From Undaria pinnatifida (Eukaryota; Sar; Phaeophyceae; Laminariales; Alariaceae), in contig JABAKD010000009.1 in NCBI GenBank assembly GCA_012845835.1, forward strand, positions 7,343,413 through 7,407,412: 64,000 bases of DNA, written 5' to 3'. Shown here piece by piece: positions 11,351-20,500 of this stretch. The notes below the pieces were generated by a model. That model had not been told where the DNA came from. It did no database searches and worked only from the letters and a program-made list of their open reading frames with translations. Made by a program: the position numbers and the translations under genes. The stretch's first letter is position 1. Every line of letters begins with the position of its first letter.

Positions 11351-11620
11351 AGCAGGGGTGCAGCGTATTTTAAGAGTTTTATGAGCTCCTAACATGAGGA
11401 GCTTCGTAGCTCAATAACTCACACGATACTACATGACTTCGAAGGCATTCGTTCGCCCAACTCGACCAAGCTTCAATGCCTTCGCCCTAAAACAATATGT
11501 ACTCGTGAAATTACTTGATTGATGACTACAACTGGTAGTTCCTCACTTGAGGAACCCAATCGGACAGGTACATTATTAGTTAGTCCAACAACTGCAACAC
11601 CGGTCCCCTACCGTCGGATG
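11351..11620. mobile_element. MITE family 1, copy 2
   Basis: About 270 bp sharing GAAGGCATTCGTTCGC, ATGTACTCGTGAAATTACTT and the closing CTGCAACACCGGTCCCCTAC with the copy at 3601-3845. The left terminal repeat is worn (AGCAGGGGTGCAGC). Confidence 0.6.
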
Positions 11621-12179
11621 ACTCAGAAGCGCTGTGGTTCCGTCAAGTCATCATATTCCGCTATTTCTATCACGTGCACAAACGTTCCAAACGACTTATC
11701 GGGATAGTTTTCGACGCCCTGCTTGGTGGTCCAGTTGGCGATCTCCGCCGTTGCCTCCTTTCTTGTGTAGTGCTCTTCCAGGAAAGGAAGCCTGTCGTAC
11801 AATCGTATTCGCCGTTCTCGGCCTTGCGTCGTTGTGCTCTCGCCGCCGTCAGATGACATCTCGCTGAAGGGTTCCTCCTCGCCTGGCTGATCGCTGAAAA
11901 TGGGTTTATGTAGGCGTATCCGCACTCGTTGATTCCGTATGTTGGTTTCGTGTGTGGTGGTGTGTATGGCTAATTCAAATGTCTCCTCCAGATCTCGATC
12001 TATCTATCTATTGTAGTGTAGTGTAGTGTAGCTGTCGAATCCCTGTCGTACAATACGCATGTCGTCGTCATAACTTGGCCTCCGTTCACATCGATCTTGG
12101 AGTGCTTCCTCCCATCTTTGTCGATTCTTGACGTGTGCTCATTGGCATTGTCGTCGTGGCATGTTCCTCCTTCGGGTCG

Positions 12180-12980
12180 AACTTGGGTTGCTCTCTTCCT
12201 CCTCAAATCTCGCTTCTTGTTGTGTACGCCTCGATAAGGTTCACTAGGTGTCGACGCGTGTTCTTCGTGGGGAGCTTAGTGCCTACGTCTGCCAGTTGTT
12301 TATGTTTCGCCACGTGGTGGATGGTGATTTTCCGTCCTTGACTAGCTCCTTCAAGCAAAAGAAGCGTAGAGCGATGTGTTTCGTGCGCGAGCTATAGGTG
12401 TTGTTTCCTGCTAGTGTATGTAGGGCTCCGGTGTTATCGCCAAAGAGTGGTGCACTTTCGAAGAGCTTTCAAAATCCCAGCTCGGTCATCAACATGTTGG
12501 AGAGACACACTGCCTATTTGCTTGTGAGTGCCATGGAGATGAGTTCCGCCTCAAGAGTCGACTGCGCCGTCACGTTCTAGAGCGCAGTCTTGATCCTCTG
12601 TGGTCTTTCAGCCAGCATGAACAAGTCGCCAGAGGTTGACTTGCCGTTGTCAGGTTTGTTTCCCCAGTTTGCATCCAATCCCCCGTCATTTTTGAAGCAC
12701 CCTGTCTTGTACGTGGTTGCCAGGCCCATATCTCCCTTTAGGTAGCGGATAAAATGCTTTGCTGCTGTCATGTGCAGCTGGGATGGTTTGCTCATGACGC
12801 GGGCCAGTTGGTTGACGGCGTGAGTGGTGTCGCAGCGTGTGCATTGCCTCGGGAACATCAGAGAACCCATGATCGCCTGGTAAAGTTGGATGCCCGTAGA
12901 ATCTAGCAGCATCGTGTCCGGCTGAGGTTGAGAGATAACTCCGCTCCTGCTCCCGTCGTTTGCACTGGGTTGCATTCTGC
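12180..12980 (-). pseudogene. copia RNase H region
   Basis: The minus strand carries the copia connection and RNase H signature: a segment like LYQAIMGSLMFPRQCTRCDT, then AVNQLARVMSKPSQLHMTAA, FIRYLKGDMGLATTYKT and DANWGNKPDNGKSTSGD (12,577-12,975). After a frame break there is the C-terminal DNTGALHTLAGN / RTKHIALRFF / HHVAKHKQLADVGTK series (about 12,440-12,200). These are the usual landmarks that remove the RNA template during reverse transcription. Broken frames mean no functional enzyme. Confidence 0.8.
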
Positions 12981-13029
12981 CATGCCGAATCGTGCCAGGA
13001 CTAGCCTGGCGTAGTGCTCTTGGCTAATG

Positions 13030-13935
13030 GTCAGAGTCTAAGCTTCCCTGTCTCCGGTGATTTGCATGCCTAGCACCATCGAGACGTCCCTCATGTGGGT
13101 CATGGCGAATCGGCCCATCAGCTGACTTTTAAGGTCCTCCAGTAGTGGTGTGTCTCCTCCAAAAAGGAGGTCGAATCTGCGTACACGATGGTAAGAATGC
13201 TGAGGTTGTCGTCTGAGCCAAAGACGTAGACGCATGGATCAGATGTACTGTAGTCGCTGTGAATCCCATGTCCTTCAGTGAATTGTCGATGGCGCTGAAC
13301 CAGTTGCGAGGGCTTTAACGAAGTTTGTGCAGGCTCTTCTTGAGTTTCAACACATTAGGACGTCCGGTTGTAGCGTTGAGTGATGCGTAGCTTGGAGGAG
13401 TCTTCACATACAAGTACACCTCCTCCTGTACCTCGGCGTTTACAAAACGTCGTCTGTACATCAAGCTGGGATTACCTCTCAGTCTTCACTCGCAGCCATG
13501 ACGCATGTCATGCGGATGCTCTGGATACGGGATACTGGTGCATATGCGCAGCCACAGTCGATTCCCGGTACTTTCCTCCAGCCCTGGATATACTCTACCT
13601 TTCGGCGCGCGGTCGGCCTTACATTAAGGACCCACTTGATCCCGACCGCCTTGGGCTCCGGTGGTACTGAGTCTGGAGATACCAGGTCTAAGACGGCGTG
13701 TTTCTGGAGGCTGTCCATCTCCTTGTCTGTGGATTTTTCCCTTTTGGTCGCTTGTGGCGATTCAATCGCCTCCTTCAATGTGTTCGGGATCGTAATGACC
13801 TCCCCATCCGAACGGTGCTCGGAGACGGGTTTTCCAGTGGCTAGGGTGTAGTCAAAGTATACTTCCATCTTGTGTTCTTGTTCTCCATCTGACCGGTGTT
13901 CGGTCTCAGCTACCAGCGCGTTTTCCATCATGTTT
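13030..13935 (-). pseudogene. copia reverse transcriptase region
   Basis: The N-terminal half (13,479-13,931) contains KEMDSLQKHAVLDLV, KAVGIKWVLNV, GWRKVPGIDCGCAYAPVSRI and QSIRM, typical of copia RVT_2. The C-terminal part (13,038-13,235) contains LLFGGDTPLLEDLKSQLMGR and ALGMQIT-like sequence just after where the catalytic YVDD box should be. That box is damaged by a frame change near 13,200-13,235. Inactive remnant. Confidence 0.8.
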
Positions 13936-13939
13936 CCTT

Positions 13940-15050
13940 CTCGTGCGCAACCTCTGCGTCATTGGCCATTGGGCTGGTGAGCAATCCCAGGTTACGTATT
14001 GTAGCTCTCGCTGCTGGGGAGGGTTTTGTCCTTCGTGTGAGACGGGAGTTACGGCACCTCTTGCGCGTGTGCCCATACGTGTTGCGCACCCTAGTTCGTG
14101 ATCTGTCGGCAATGCTCCTGTCTGGGTCGTCTCGAGTGTCTGGTCATTGCCGGCGCCATACACGACCGGCTCCTCCTCGTGAGCTCCGACAGTTTCTTCA
14201 GGAGGCTGTCTATCTCTTCGCTGCAGGTGGTTGATACGGATGTCGTTCGTGTTTTCTGCCAGCGAGTTGTCTCCGTGATGCCCTCGTTGGAATCGACCAG
14301 TGTCGACGCTGGGGTATCAATGAAGATGACGTTGCGGTTCCCTGTCACTCGTCCCGTCTTGTTGCTGTATACCCGGTGTGCTTTGCTTCGCTGTTCATAT
14401 GCTGTATCCACAGAGTCTCCCTCCCCAGGCCTTGTCCTCGAGCTTCGACGTGTGTGTTTCGACGTGTACAAAGGCCCTCATGCGGAGGTGATTCAGCTTG
14501 GCGGGTACGCCGAAGAGTACCATGAAGGTGGAGCTTGTGATTGGAGCGCGGAGTGCGGCATGCGGTTGGCCAAGTACGTTGCCGTGAAAAACATTTCTGC
14601 CCAAAAAAAGTTTTGCGAACCCCGCATCTTTCAGTAGGCAGCGTGCGATGTTGGCAATTATTTGCCCTTCTAGTTCTGTTAAGGAATGTTGGTGGCGGAA
14701 AACTCGTGACGAATCCCCGTGTCTAGACAGTACTTCTCAAACTACCCTGCCGTGTACTCCCCCCCCGGTCCGTGCGAAGACGTCCGACCCGCAGGCCCCG
14801 GAGAATGACCACGGTCTGTACGAACTGTTGGAGTGTGCTTACTGCATCACCCTGCTCTTTGATGAGAAATACCTTCTTCCATTTGCTGTGCTGATCCGTG
14901 AATATGCTGACGTAACGAAATTCTCCGAGTTCAGGTGGGGATAAATCCCCGAGAAGATCGGTGTAAACCAGTTGGAAAGGCCGATCGGTAGTGTGCGTAG
15001 TTGTCTTGGGATGGTGCAATTGCTTTCTTTTCCCAAACGCGCACACGTCA
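13940..15050 (-). pseudogene. copia integrase and linker
   Basis: At 14,723-15,046 the integrase start is clear: CAFGKRKQLHHPKTTTHTTD, then FQLVYTDLLGDLSPPELGEF, YVSIFTDQHSKWK and LRTDRGG. The core C-terminus continues in other frames at about 14,700-14,400 (ANIARCLLKDAG, FVHVETHTSKLEDKAWG), followed by KAHRVYSNKTGRVTGNRNV (14,330-14,390) and an acidic or hydrophilic linker. Several frame breaks occur, including one in the DRGGEY-like motif. Confidence 0.8.
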
Positions 15051-15480
15051 CTGGCGATCTGTTATCACTGTAGATGATGCCGTTGTCGCCGTTGTCGCCG
15101 TTGTCGCGCAGAATCCTCAAACTTTGGGAGTTAATGTGTCCCACTCGTCTGTGCCAAATGTCAGCCGGTACCCGTATCGCTGAGAGGGCCACCTCATCAC
15201 TGGTAGCTTCAGCAATCTCGAGGTCAAAGGAGAGAAGCTCTTGGTTCATGTTCAGCTGTTGCAGTGGCTGGACGTGCTGATTTCGTTTCAGACACGGATG
15301 AGAGTCGATGATGGTAATTATCCCGGTCTTTGCTGCTTGCGATGTTGAGAAGAGGCGATGCTCCAACCCAGGCACAATCAAGCCTTCAAGGTTCAGCTAA
15401 TGCTCGTTGCTTACCATGTCGACGGTTTTCCCGGAAACCATACCGGTGGCCGTTCGTAGTAGAATGCGCCGTCCCGCGGT
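15051..15480 (-). pseudogene. copia protease C-terminus and GAG-pre-integrase domain
   Basis: The minus strand reads AGRRILLRTATGMVSGKTVD (protease C-terminal part), then LIVPGLEHRLFSTSQAAKTG and IWHRRVGHINSQSLRILRDN, the His-containing pre-integrase zinc-binding region. A short GTC/GTT expansion near 15,078-15,110 adds a repeated Asp-Asn-Gly. The left limit at 15,480 is the junction with the inserted gypsy LTR. Confidence 0.75.
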
Positions 15481-16190
15481 TGTGAAGGTGTCGTGGTACC
15501 GGAAGGTGGGAGGGAAAGGACGCAGGGGTATCAGCTTCGCTTGGAGACAGCACCGGTTCTTCTTTATAGATTTCTCATTATTGGCGTTGAGCTATGAGAA
15601 GCTCGAGGAGACAGGAAAGTAGAAGGAGGAGAAAGAGGAGAAGAAGGAGGAGGAGTGAGAGCACGGGGGTGGCGTGAAGCTCACAGAGTTCGGTTCACCC
15701 CAGCATTGCTGCTGTGCTCTCTTCCGGACCTTTACTTATGGAACGTACAAGGAACGTTCTCCCAGATGTTCTATATTCCCATGAGCGCCTAACGTGCTTA
15801 CTTCTATCTATCTTGTCCAGAGGAAGAACGTTCGGTTACCGAGAACGCTCTTGTGGTATAAGCTAGCTAGATTCTACGGGTCATCCACTCCACTTAGAAT
15901 ATTCCGCTCATGAGAATTTTCTTGTGGCCAATAGACCATGACTCTGCGGACTATCTTACCGAATATATTGCCAGATATACTGACACTCTATTACATTAGC
16001 CCACCCTGAATAGTCGTAGATGCAGATCACTTGCGCATCAAAGGATGTCAACAAAACATCCAAAATTGGAAAGGGGATCGAAGATGCGGCTATTCGAAAC
16101 AAACAAAAATGAGGCTATAGATTCCCCCACACCTCGTAATAATGAGGCTTGAACGCCTCAATGCAAGATATACAACCCTATGATGGAGCT
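15481..16190 (-). mobile_element. Ty3/gypsy 3' end (LTR plus 3' UTR tail) inserted in copia protease
   Basis: This is a diverged, inverted copy of the 3' end of the gypsy element at 19,878-29,486. The LTR equivalent runs from about 15,481 to 15,995 (it ends TCTATTACA, the complement of the LTR start TGTAATAGA). Beyond it, to about 16,185, the sequence matches the complement of the element's last ~165 bases (TAGCCCACCCTGAATAGTCG, ATTCCCCCACACCTCGTAA). The other LTR and all coding sequence are missing. Copia protease sequence resumes on both sides. Confidence 0.75.
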
Positions 16191-16340
16191 CACAACCGTG
16201 AGAGCTCGTATCTTGTGGGGTCTCTCGAGTGGCGTGTAGTTTAGCAGCTTGTCCTTCAGATTCGGGTGAAGTTCGTCGTCAAAGAAATGCCCGGATGTTC
16301 CGCTATTCGCCAGCATGATCAAGATTTTTGGAGCAAGTCT
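16191..16340 (-). pseudogene. copia protease N-terminus
   Basis: The minus strand reads a LANSGTSGHFFDDELHPNLK segment followed by KLLNYTPLERPHKIR. This corresponds to the aspartic protease active-site region, with the expected Asp-Ser-Gly replaced by Asn-Ser-Gly, so the catalytic Asp is lost. It is separated from the rest of the protease by the 15,481-16,190 insertion. Confidence 0.65.
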
Positions 16341-17110
16341 GGGTGTGTCAGCAGTAGCCTCCCTTCTCTTGTTTGTCTGCGCAATTCCCTGGAACTCCGC
16401 AGATTAGGTACCCCCAGAGGCCGCGAAGACATACCGATGCTTTCTTCTTCCGTCGCCGTCGACTCAGTCACCGTGTGGGCAATTTGCATTTCTCCCTGTG
16501 GTTGGTTTTCCGCGTTGTGTTTCCTTTCCTGAACGTTGCACTCGGCATTCCTGTGTGTCGTCAAGTTGTTGAGCGAGCACCATTTTGGTGTAGCAGATCG
16601 GTCCTTCTTGCTGTTTGTGCAATCTCTCTTCAATGTGTCCGAATTATTGGCAGTTGTAGCATCGTACCTTCAGTGATCCTTTGACAGTAGTCATTGACGC
16701 TCCTCTGCCGGCTAGCTTGTTTACTACATGTCCTGGTCTCGAGAGACGGTCGACGTACAAGATTCTCATCATTGATTGAATGGCGTCGATGCCAAAGTTT
16801 GGGCTGTGAAAAGCTTGTCATCTTCTCGAACCCGCTGTCATCGGCCAGGCCTTGCAGTAAGATGCCTTCAAACCTCTTGTCCGAGATCCTCTTTCCCATT
16901 TCATGCAGCCACCCTCAAGCCTCCACTAACTAGCTTGATGGTATTATAGTCATCAGGGTCTGGCCCTTGCTCCACCCGGAAGTTCGTAGCAGGAGGTGCT
17001 TCCTTGCTGTCGCTGTTGCACTTGGTGTACAAAGCGTTCCACTCCTCCTGTCTGTGTTCCAGACCTCCCGTCGGAGTCCTGTCTTCATATTTCGCACTAT
17101 AAAATAGTGT
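16341..17110 (-). pseudogene. copia Gag region with CCHC zinc knuckle
   Basis: Minus-strand frames contain FEGILLQGLADDSGFEKMTS (16,630-16,899), DYNTIKLVSGGLRVA, and a retroviral-type zinc knuckle around 16,610-16,684 (CYNCQ, an in-frame stop, then FGH; after a one-base shift RDC). They match UBN2-type copia Gag. The stop within the knuckle and the frame shifts make it a relic. Sequence above 17,110 does not look like Gag, so the 5' end is missing or unrecognisable. Confidence 0.7.
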
Positions 17111-17950
17111 AGCTCCAGGGCCGCTATTAATAGTGACGAGGTACAGTATATTTTTATGGTCCCGGACGCATGTACGAGGCATACGGTACATCTGGTTCTG
17201 TATGATACTACTGCTGTATACGTACCATATACGTCTATTAAAAGGCCTTTCGGCATCGAGATTGCAGTTTTCACTGCTGTGGCATGTGCTCCGCAGCACA
17301 CCATTGATTCATGATCCTAACCTAGGCGTTGAAATCAATGTCACCACAACACTCGTCAGGCTAGAACGTGGTATTATACCACAGCCTACAACAACCGAAA
17401 CATGAGACATGACACTCTTAAGACTTCTTTCGCATACTTGCACAAGTACGAAGTACAGCAGTAGTAGATTATTTTTAGTTTTCTATATGCTGAAGCGCAA
17501 AGTAGTGATAAAAAAACGGCGGCACCGATGTAATGGAGTGCCCTCCGTAGAAGGATAGTTTTTCGTATAGATTCGACGTGAAACCATGTCATGGTTGAGG
17601 TGACATTAGATGTCACGTTCACGTCAAGGCCGTCATAGATGGGTGATAACGTAGGTAACGATGATGGGACAAGCAGGACGCCCATCATCTCACTACCTGC
17701 TCTACCCTCCGTTTCCCTGCGTTACCCCGCACTACCGTGCCTAGCCCTGTTATGTCTGTCTTTTAGTATCATCTTTAGGGAAATAATGCATGAAAGCTTT
17801 CGAGTCTATCCAGCGAGCCATGAGAGACCAATAAAGACACTGGCTATTATTATGGGCTTTACTGTAGGAACTACTATCGAAATATTTATTGTATCTTCAT
17901 GTATAGGTCTAGTCTAAAGTATCATAAAATTCAAAATTCACTCCATCAAT
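17111..17950. other. no gene seen
   Basis: Intergenic sequence without a recognised gene. Overlapping short frames at 17,133-17,405 and 17,386-17,688 show no motifs. Confidence 0.4.
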
Positions 17951-18176
17951 CAGCTGTGAAATCGAAGATTTTGTCGAAACTCATCTTTGCAAGCTGTGTG
18001 TGATACTCCGATCGCGCGTATTGCTTGGTATGTGTCCTCATTAAGGATATAGGTCGGCGACTCCCCTTGAAACTACAACAGTGTAGCTTGTACCAGGGTC
18101 AACAGAGTGATGTTAGTCAGTCTGTGCGCGGAAACTATAAAACCCGTTTTTGAGGGGGACAAAATCTGACAGCTGT
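17951..18176 (+). mobile_element. MITE-like family D, copy at 17,951
   Basis: About 226 bp bounded by CAGCTGTGAAATC at the left and AAATCTGACAGCTG at the right, a ~12-bp imperfect terminal inverted repeat. Internal landmarks are GAAGATTTTGTCGAAACTCA, ACTCCGATCGCGCGTATT, GTCGGCGACTCCCCTT, CAGGGTCAACAGAGTGATG and GTGCGCGGAAACTATAAAAC. It recurs at 31,747-31,982 (-), 33,688-33,904 (+), 37,877-38,100 (+), 46,960-47,210 (+) and 61,849-62,084 (-), with several partial copies. Non-coding. Confidence 0.65.
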
Positions 18177-19060
18177 GGGAAAGAAAGGAAATGCATCAGT
18201 TTATCAAGTGTATGCTGTACGTCGTACAACCAGTGAGGAGAGGGCGGAGAGATCGAAGGGGGGGGGAGGGGGAGGGGGGGGAAGGGGGTTTCCAACAGCT
18301 TTATTTAGGTCGCATAGATGTAGGGACTTGCCATACGCGTGGTGCCAGGTCTAGGTGATGGTTCGAGTGGTGGGGAAGGAGGGGGCGTTTGGGGGGGGGG
18401 GGGGGGGGGGGGGAATTGGACCTACGGCAAGAATGGCTAGAAATATAATGAGGTGGTATCAACTGCCTGGACCATGGTCGTGTCTATTACTCTGGCATAT
18501 TTTGATTTTAGGTGGGGTGTTTGAACAAGAGGGAGCGGGGGGAAAAAAATGGGGGGGGGGTGGAGGCGGGGTGTGTGTGTAGGGGGGGCTGAAAATAATG
18601 GAGCTACGGCATGGATGGCTAGTGTATGTTCATAGGTGGGGAAAGAGAGTGCCCCCTGCAGGTCTGCCAATTGAGCAGGTCCTCGGACAGGACTCACTTT
18701 TTTTGCCTTCGTACAGACGTAGCTTTATTCGATTCCACCAGAGCCCCGGATAGCTTCTGAGATCGGAGGCACGTGCCTCCGATCTATTTCCTAACTTTCC
18801 CGTATATAAAACGCCAACCTTATCATACGAAACCCATCCAAATGATCTCAAATTCGGATAATTACAGGCCTTTCAAGGCCGTATCTTAACACTACTACTA
18901 GAAATATAATGAGGTGATATCGGCTACCTGCACTCTGGCAGCAATTTGATTTTAGGTGGGGCGTTTGAACAAGACGGATCCGGAGGGGGGGGGGCGGGCG
19001 GGGCAACTCAATATTTCTGCGCGGAAACTATTAATCCTTCAAGGGGACAAATCTGACGAT
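18177..19060. repeat. composite repeat module, inverted counterpart at 31,120-31,745
   Basis: Segments next to the family-D copy recur in inverted order at 31,120-31,745: the CATCAGTTTATCA word, the ACCAGTGAG word, CATAGATGTAGGG, ACGCGTGGTGC, GCCTAGA/TCTAGGTGATGG and an uninterrupted poly-G (18,391-18,413) / poly-C (31,286-31,308) tract. A second half-copy at 18,895-19,050 repeats GAAATATAATGAGGTG and GATTTTAGGTGGGGCGTTTG. This looks like one longer mobile or duplicated unit carrying family D at its end. Confidence 0.5.
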
Positions 19061-19877
19061 TGTAGAAGGAATCTATCAGTTTATATCACCTGTCTGGTAT
19101 TGTTTATTGTTCTAGCAGATTTGATGTTAGGTGTGGTATACAAAACATTTTTTAGGTGTGGTATACACTGTGTGTTAGCTTCATGGTGTGTCATTGTACA
19201 TGGATCGCAAGATTTAATATTTGAATCGATAGGTTGGCATGATTTTACTGTGCCGATGTGGGGCTCTGAGGTTGTGTAAGGTTGTAGGGTGGGGACACTA
19301 ATTATAAGACAGACATATATATACTGCAAAATACAACAAGCGAGGTGATGAGGTCATGCCATGACACCACCATTGAGCACGAGGGGGAGAAGTAAGTGTC
19401 ACGAATCGTGTCCTAGGCAGTGAGGTCTGGAGTCAGGGTGAGACAGGCGAGGATATTCACGGCGAAGCGGACGACGATATCTAGCTCGTACTAGCATCGC
19501 AATGTCCACATATATGGGCTATATCTGTAGCACGCCTCAGGTATTCATAATGACTGACCTCCGAAGGACCGATACGACCGAGTTCAGAAGGCGCTTGTGC
19601 GTTCCTCGGAGAGAGAGAGCAAGTTCCCTGTGCAGGTGGTGAAGATGGGAAGCCTCCCGAGAAAGTAGTGTATAAATGGTAACTTGATTGCTTATCCGAA
19701 GGGTTTATGAACGCGAACCCAAGGAATTAATAGGTGGTTTGGTTGAAGATTGGTTGTAGTGTCCGGGTGGGGCAGCCACACCCGACTTGGGGAGGGGACG
19801 TAAATATCGCGGCCCCTACTATCACGAAAACGCCTCTGTCATAGCAACTCTTGGAATTGTCACAGAACCGTACCATC
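19061..19877. other. no gene; repeat shared with 30,390-30,520
   Basis: At 19,245-19,400 the words GATGTGGGGCTCTGAGGTT, CAAGCGAGGTGATG and CACCACCATTGA match 30,410-30,520 in the same order and orientation, so a diverged dispersed repeat is present. The remainder up to the gypsy insertion shows no gene. Confidence 0.45.
19874..19877. other. target site duplication, left copy (CATC)
   Basis: The 4 bases CATC directly before the 5' LTR are repeated at 29,487-29,490 directly after the 3' LTR. This supports one intact integration event. A 5-bp duplication does not fit (CCATC against CATCC). Confidence 0.7.
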
Positions 19878-20368
19878 TGTAATAGAGTGTCGGTATAGCG
19901 GGCAATAGATTCGGTAAGATAGTCCGCAGAGTAACGGTCTATTGGCCACAAGAAGATTCCCTTAGAACGGAATATTCTTAGTGAAGCGGATAACCCGTAG
20001 AGAATAGCTAGCTTATACCACAAGAACGTTCTCGGTAATGGAGCGTCCTCCTCTGGACAAGATAGGTAGAAGTAAGCGCGTTAAGCGCTCTTGGGAATAT
20101 AGCACACCTAGGAGAACGTTCCTTGTACGTTCCATAGGTAAAGGTCCAGAAGAGAGCACAGCAGCAATGCTGGAGGGTGAAGCGAACTCTGTGAGCCTCA
20201 CCCCACCCCCATGCTCTCACTCCTTCCCCTTTCCTGTCTCCTTCGAGCTTCTCATAGCTCAACGCCAGTAATAAGAAATCATCAAAGAAGAACCGGTGCT
20301 GTCTCCAAGCGAAGCTGATACCCCTGCGTCCCTTCCCTCCCAACATCCGGCACCACGACTCCTTTACA
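19878..20368 (+). repeat. 5' LTR of gypsy element
   Basis: 491 bp, TG...CA termini, near-identical to the 3' LTR. Differences seen are an ATAAG/ATGAG substitution near 20,272 and a T/TGT-type indel near 20,221. Promoter and polyadenylation signals must lie here by analogy with other LTR elements, but I cannot place them with confidence. Confidence 0.93.
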
Positions 20369-20371
20369 ATC

Positions 20372-20384
20372 TGGCGTCGTCGGC
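20372..20384 (+). promoter_or_regulatory. primer binding site (putative)
   Basis: Three bases after the 5' LTR lies TGGCGTCGTCGGC, which begins with the TGG complementary to the CCA of a tRNA 3' end. This is the expected position of the minus-strand primer site. The primer tRNA would need to end with the complement, GACGACGCCA. I cannot identify which host tRNA that is. Confidence 0.6.
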
Positions 20385-20500
20385 AGGACGTGCGCCCTTT
20401 TAGTGGCAACGTTGGGCCCGCGAATGACGGTTTCCCACTCGCTGCCACGGTGTTGACAGCACCACTGTCCCTGAGCTCGAGGGACAGCCCCGTCGTACAG

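Larger units (their letters stand above)
11625..17110 (-). mobile_element. degenerate Ty1/copia retrotransposon
   Basis: Reading the minus strand from 17,110 downwards, the order is Gag with zinc knuckle, protease, GAG-pre-integrase, integrase, reverse transcriptase and RNase H. Integrase before reverse transcriptase defines Ty1/copia. The frames are broken many times, and a gypsy-type LTR fragment interrupts the protease at 15,481-16,190. I could not find a matching pair of LTRs. After the RNase H end (about 12,180) the reading frame is broken down to about 11,625, where a last 100-codon open frame (11,623-11,925) may be element-derived or chance. Confidence 0.85.
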
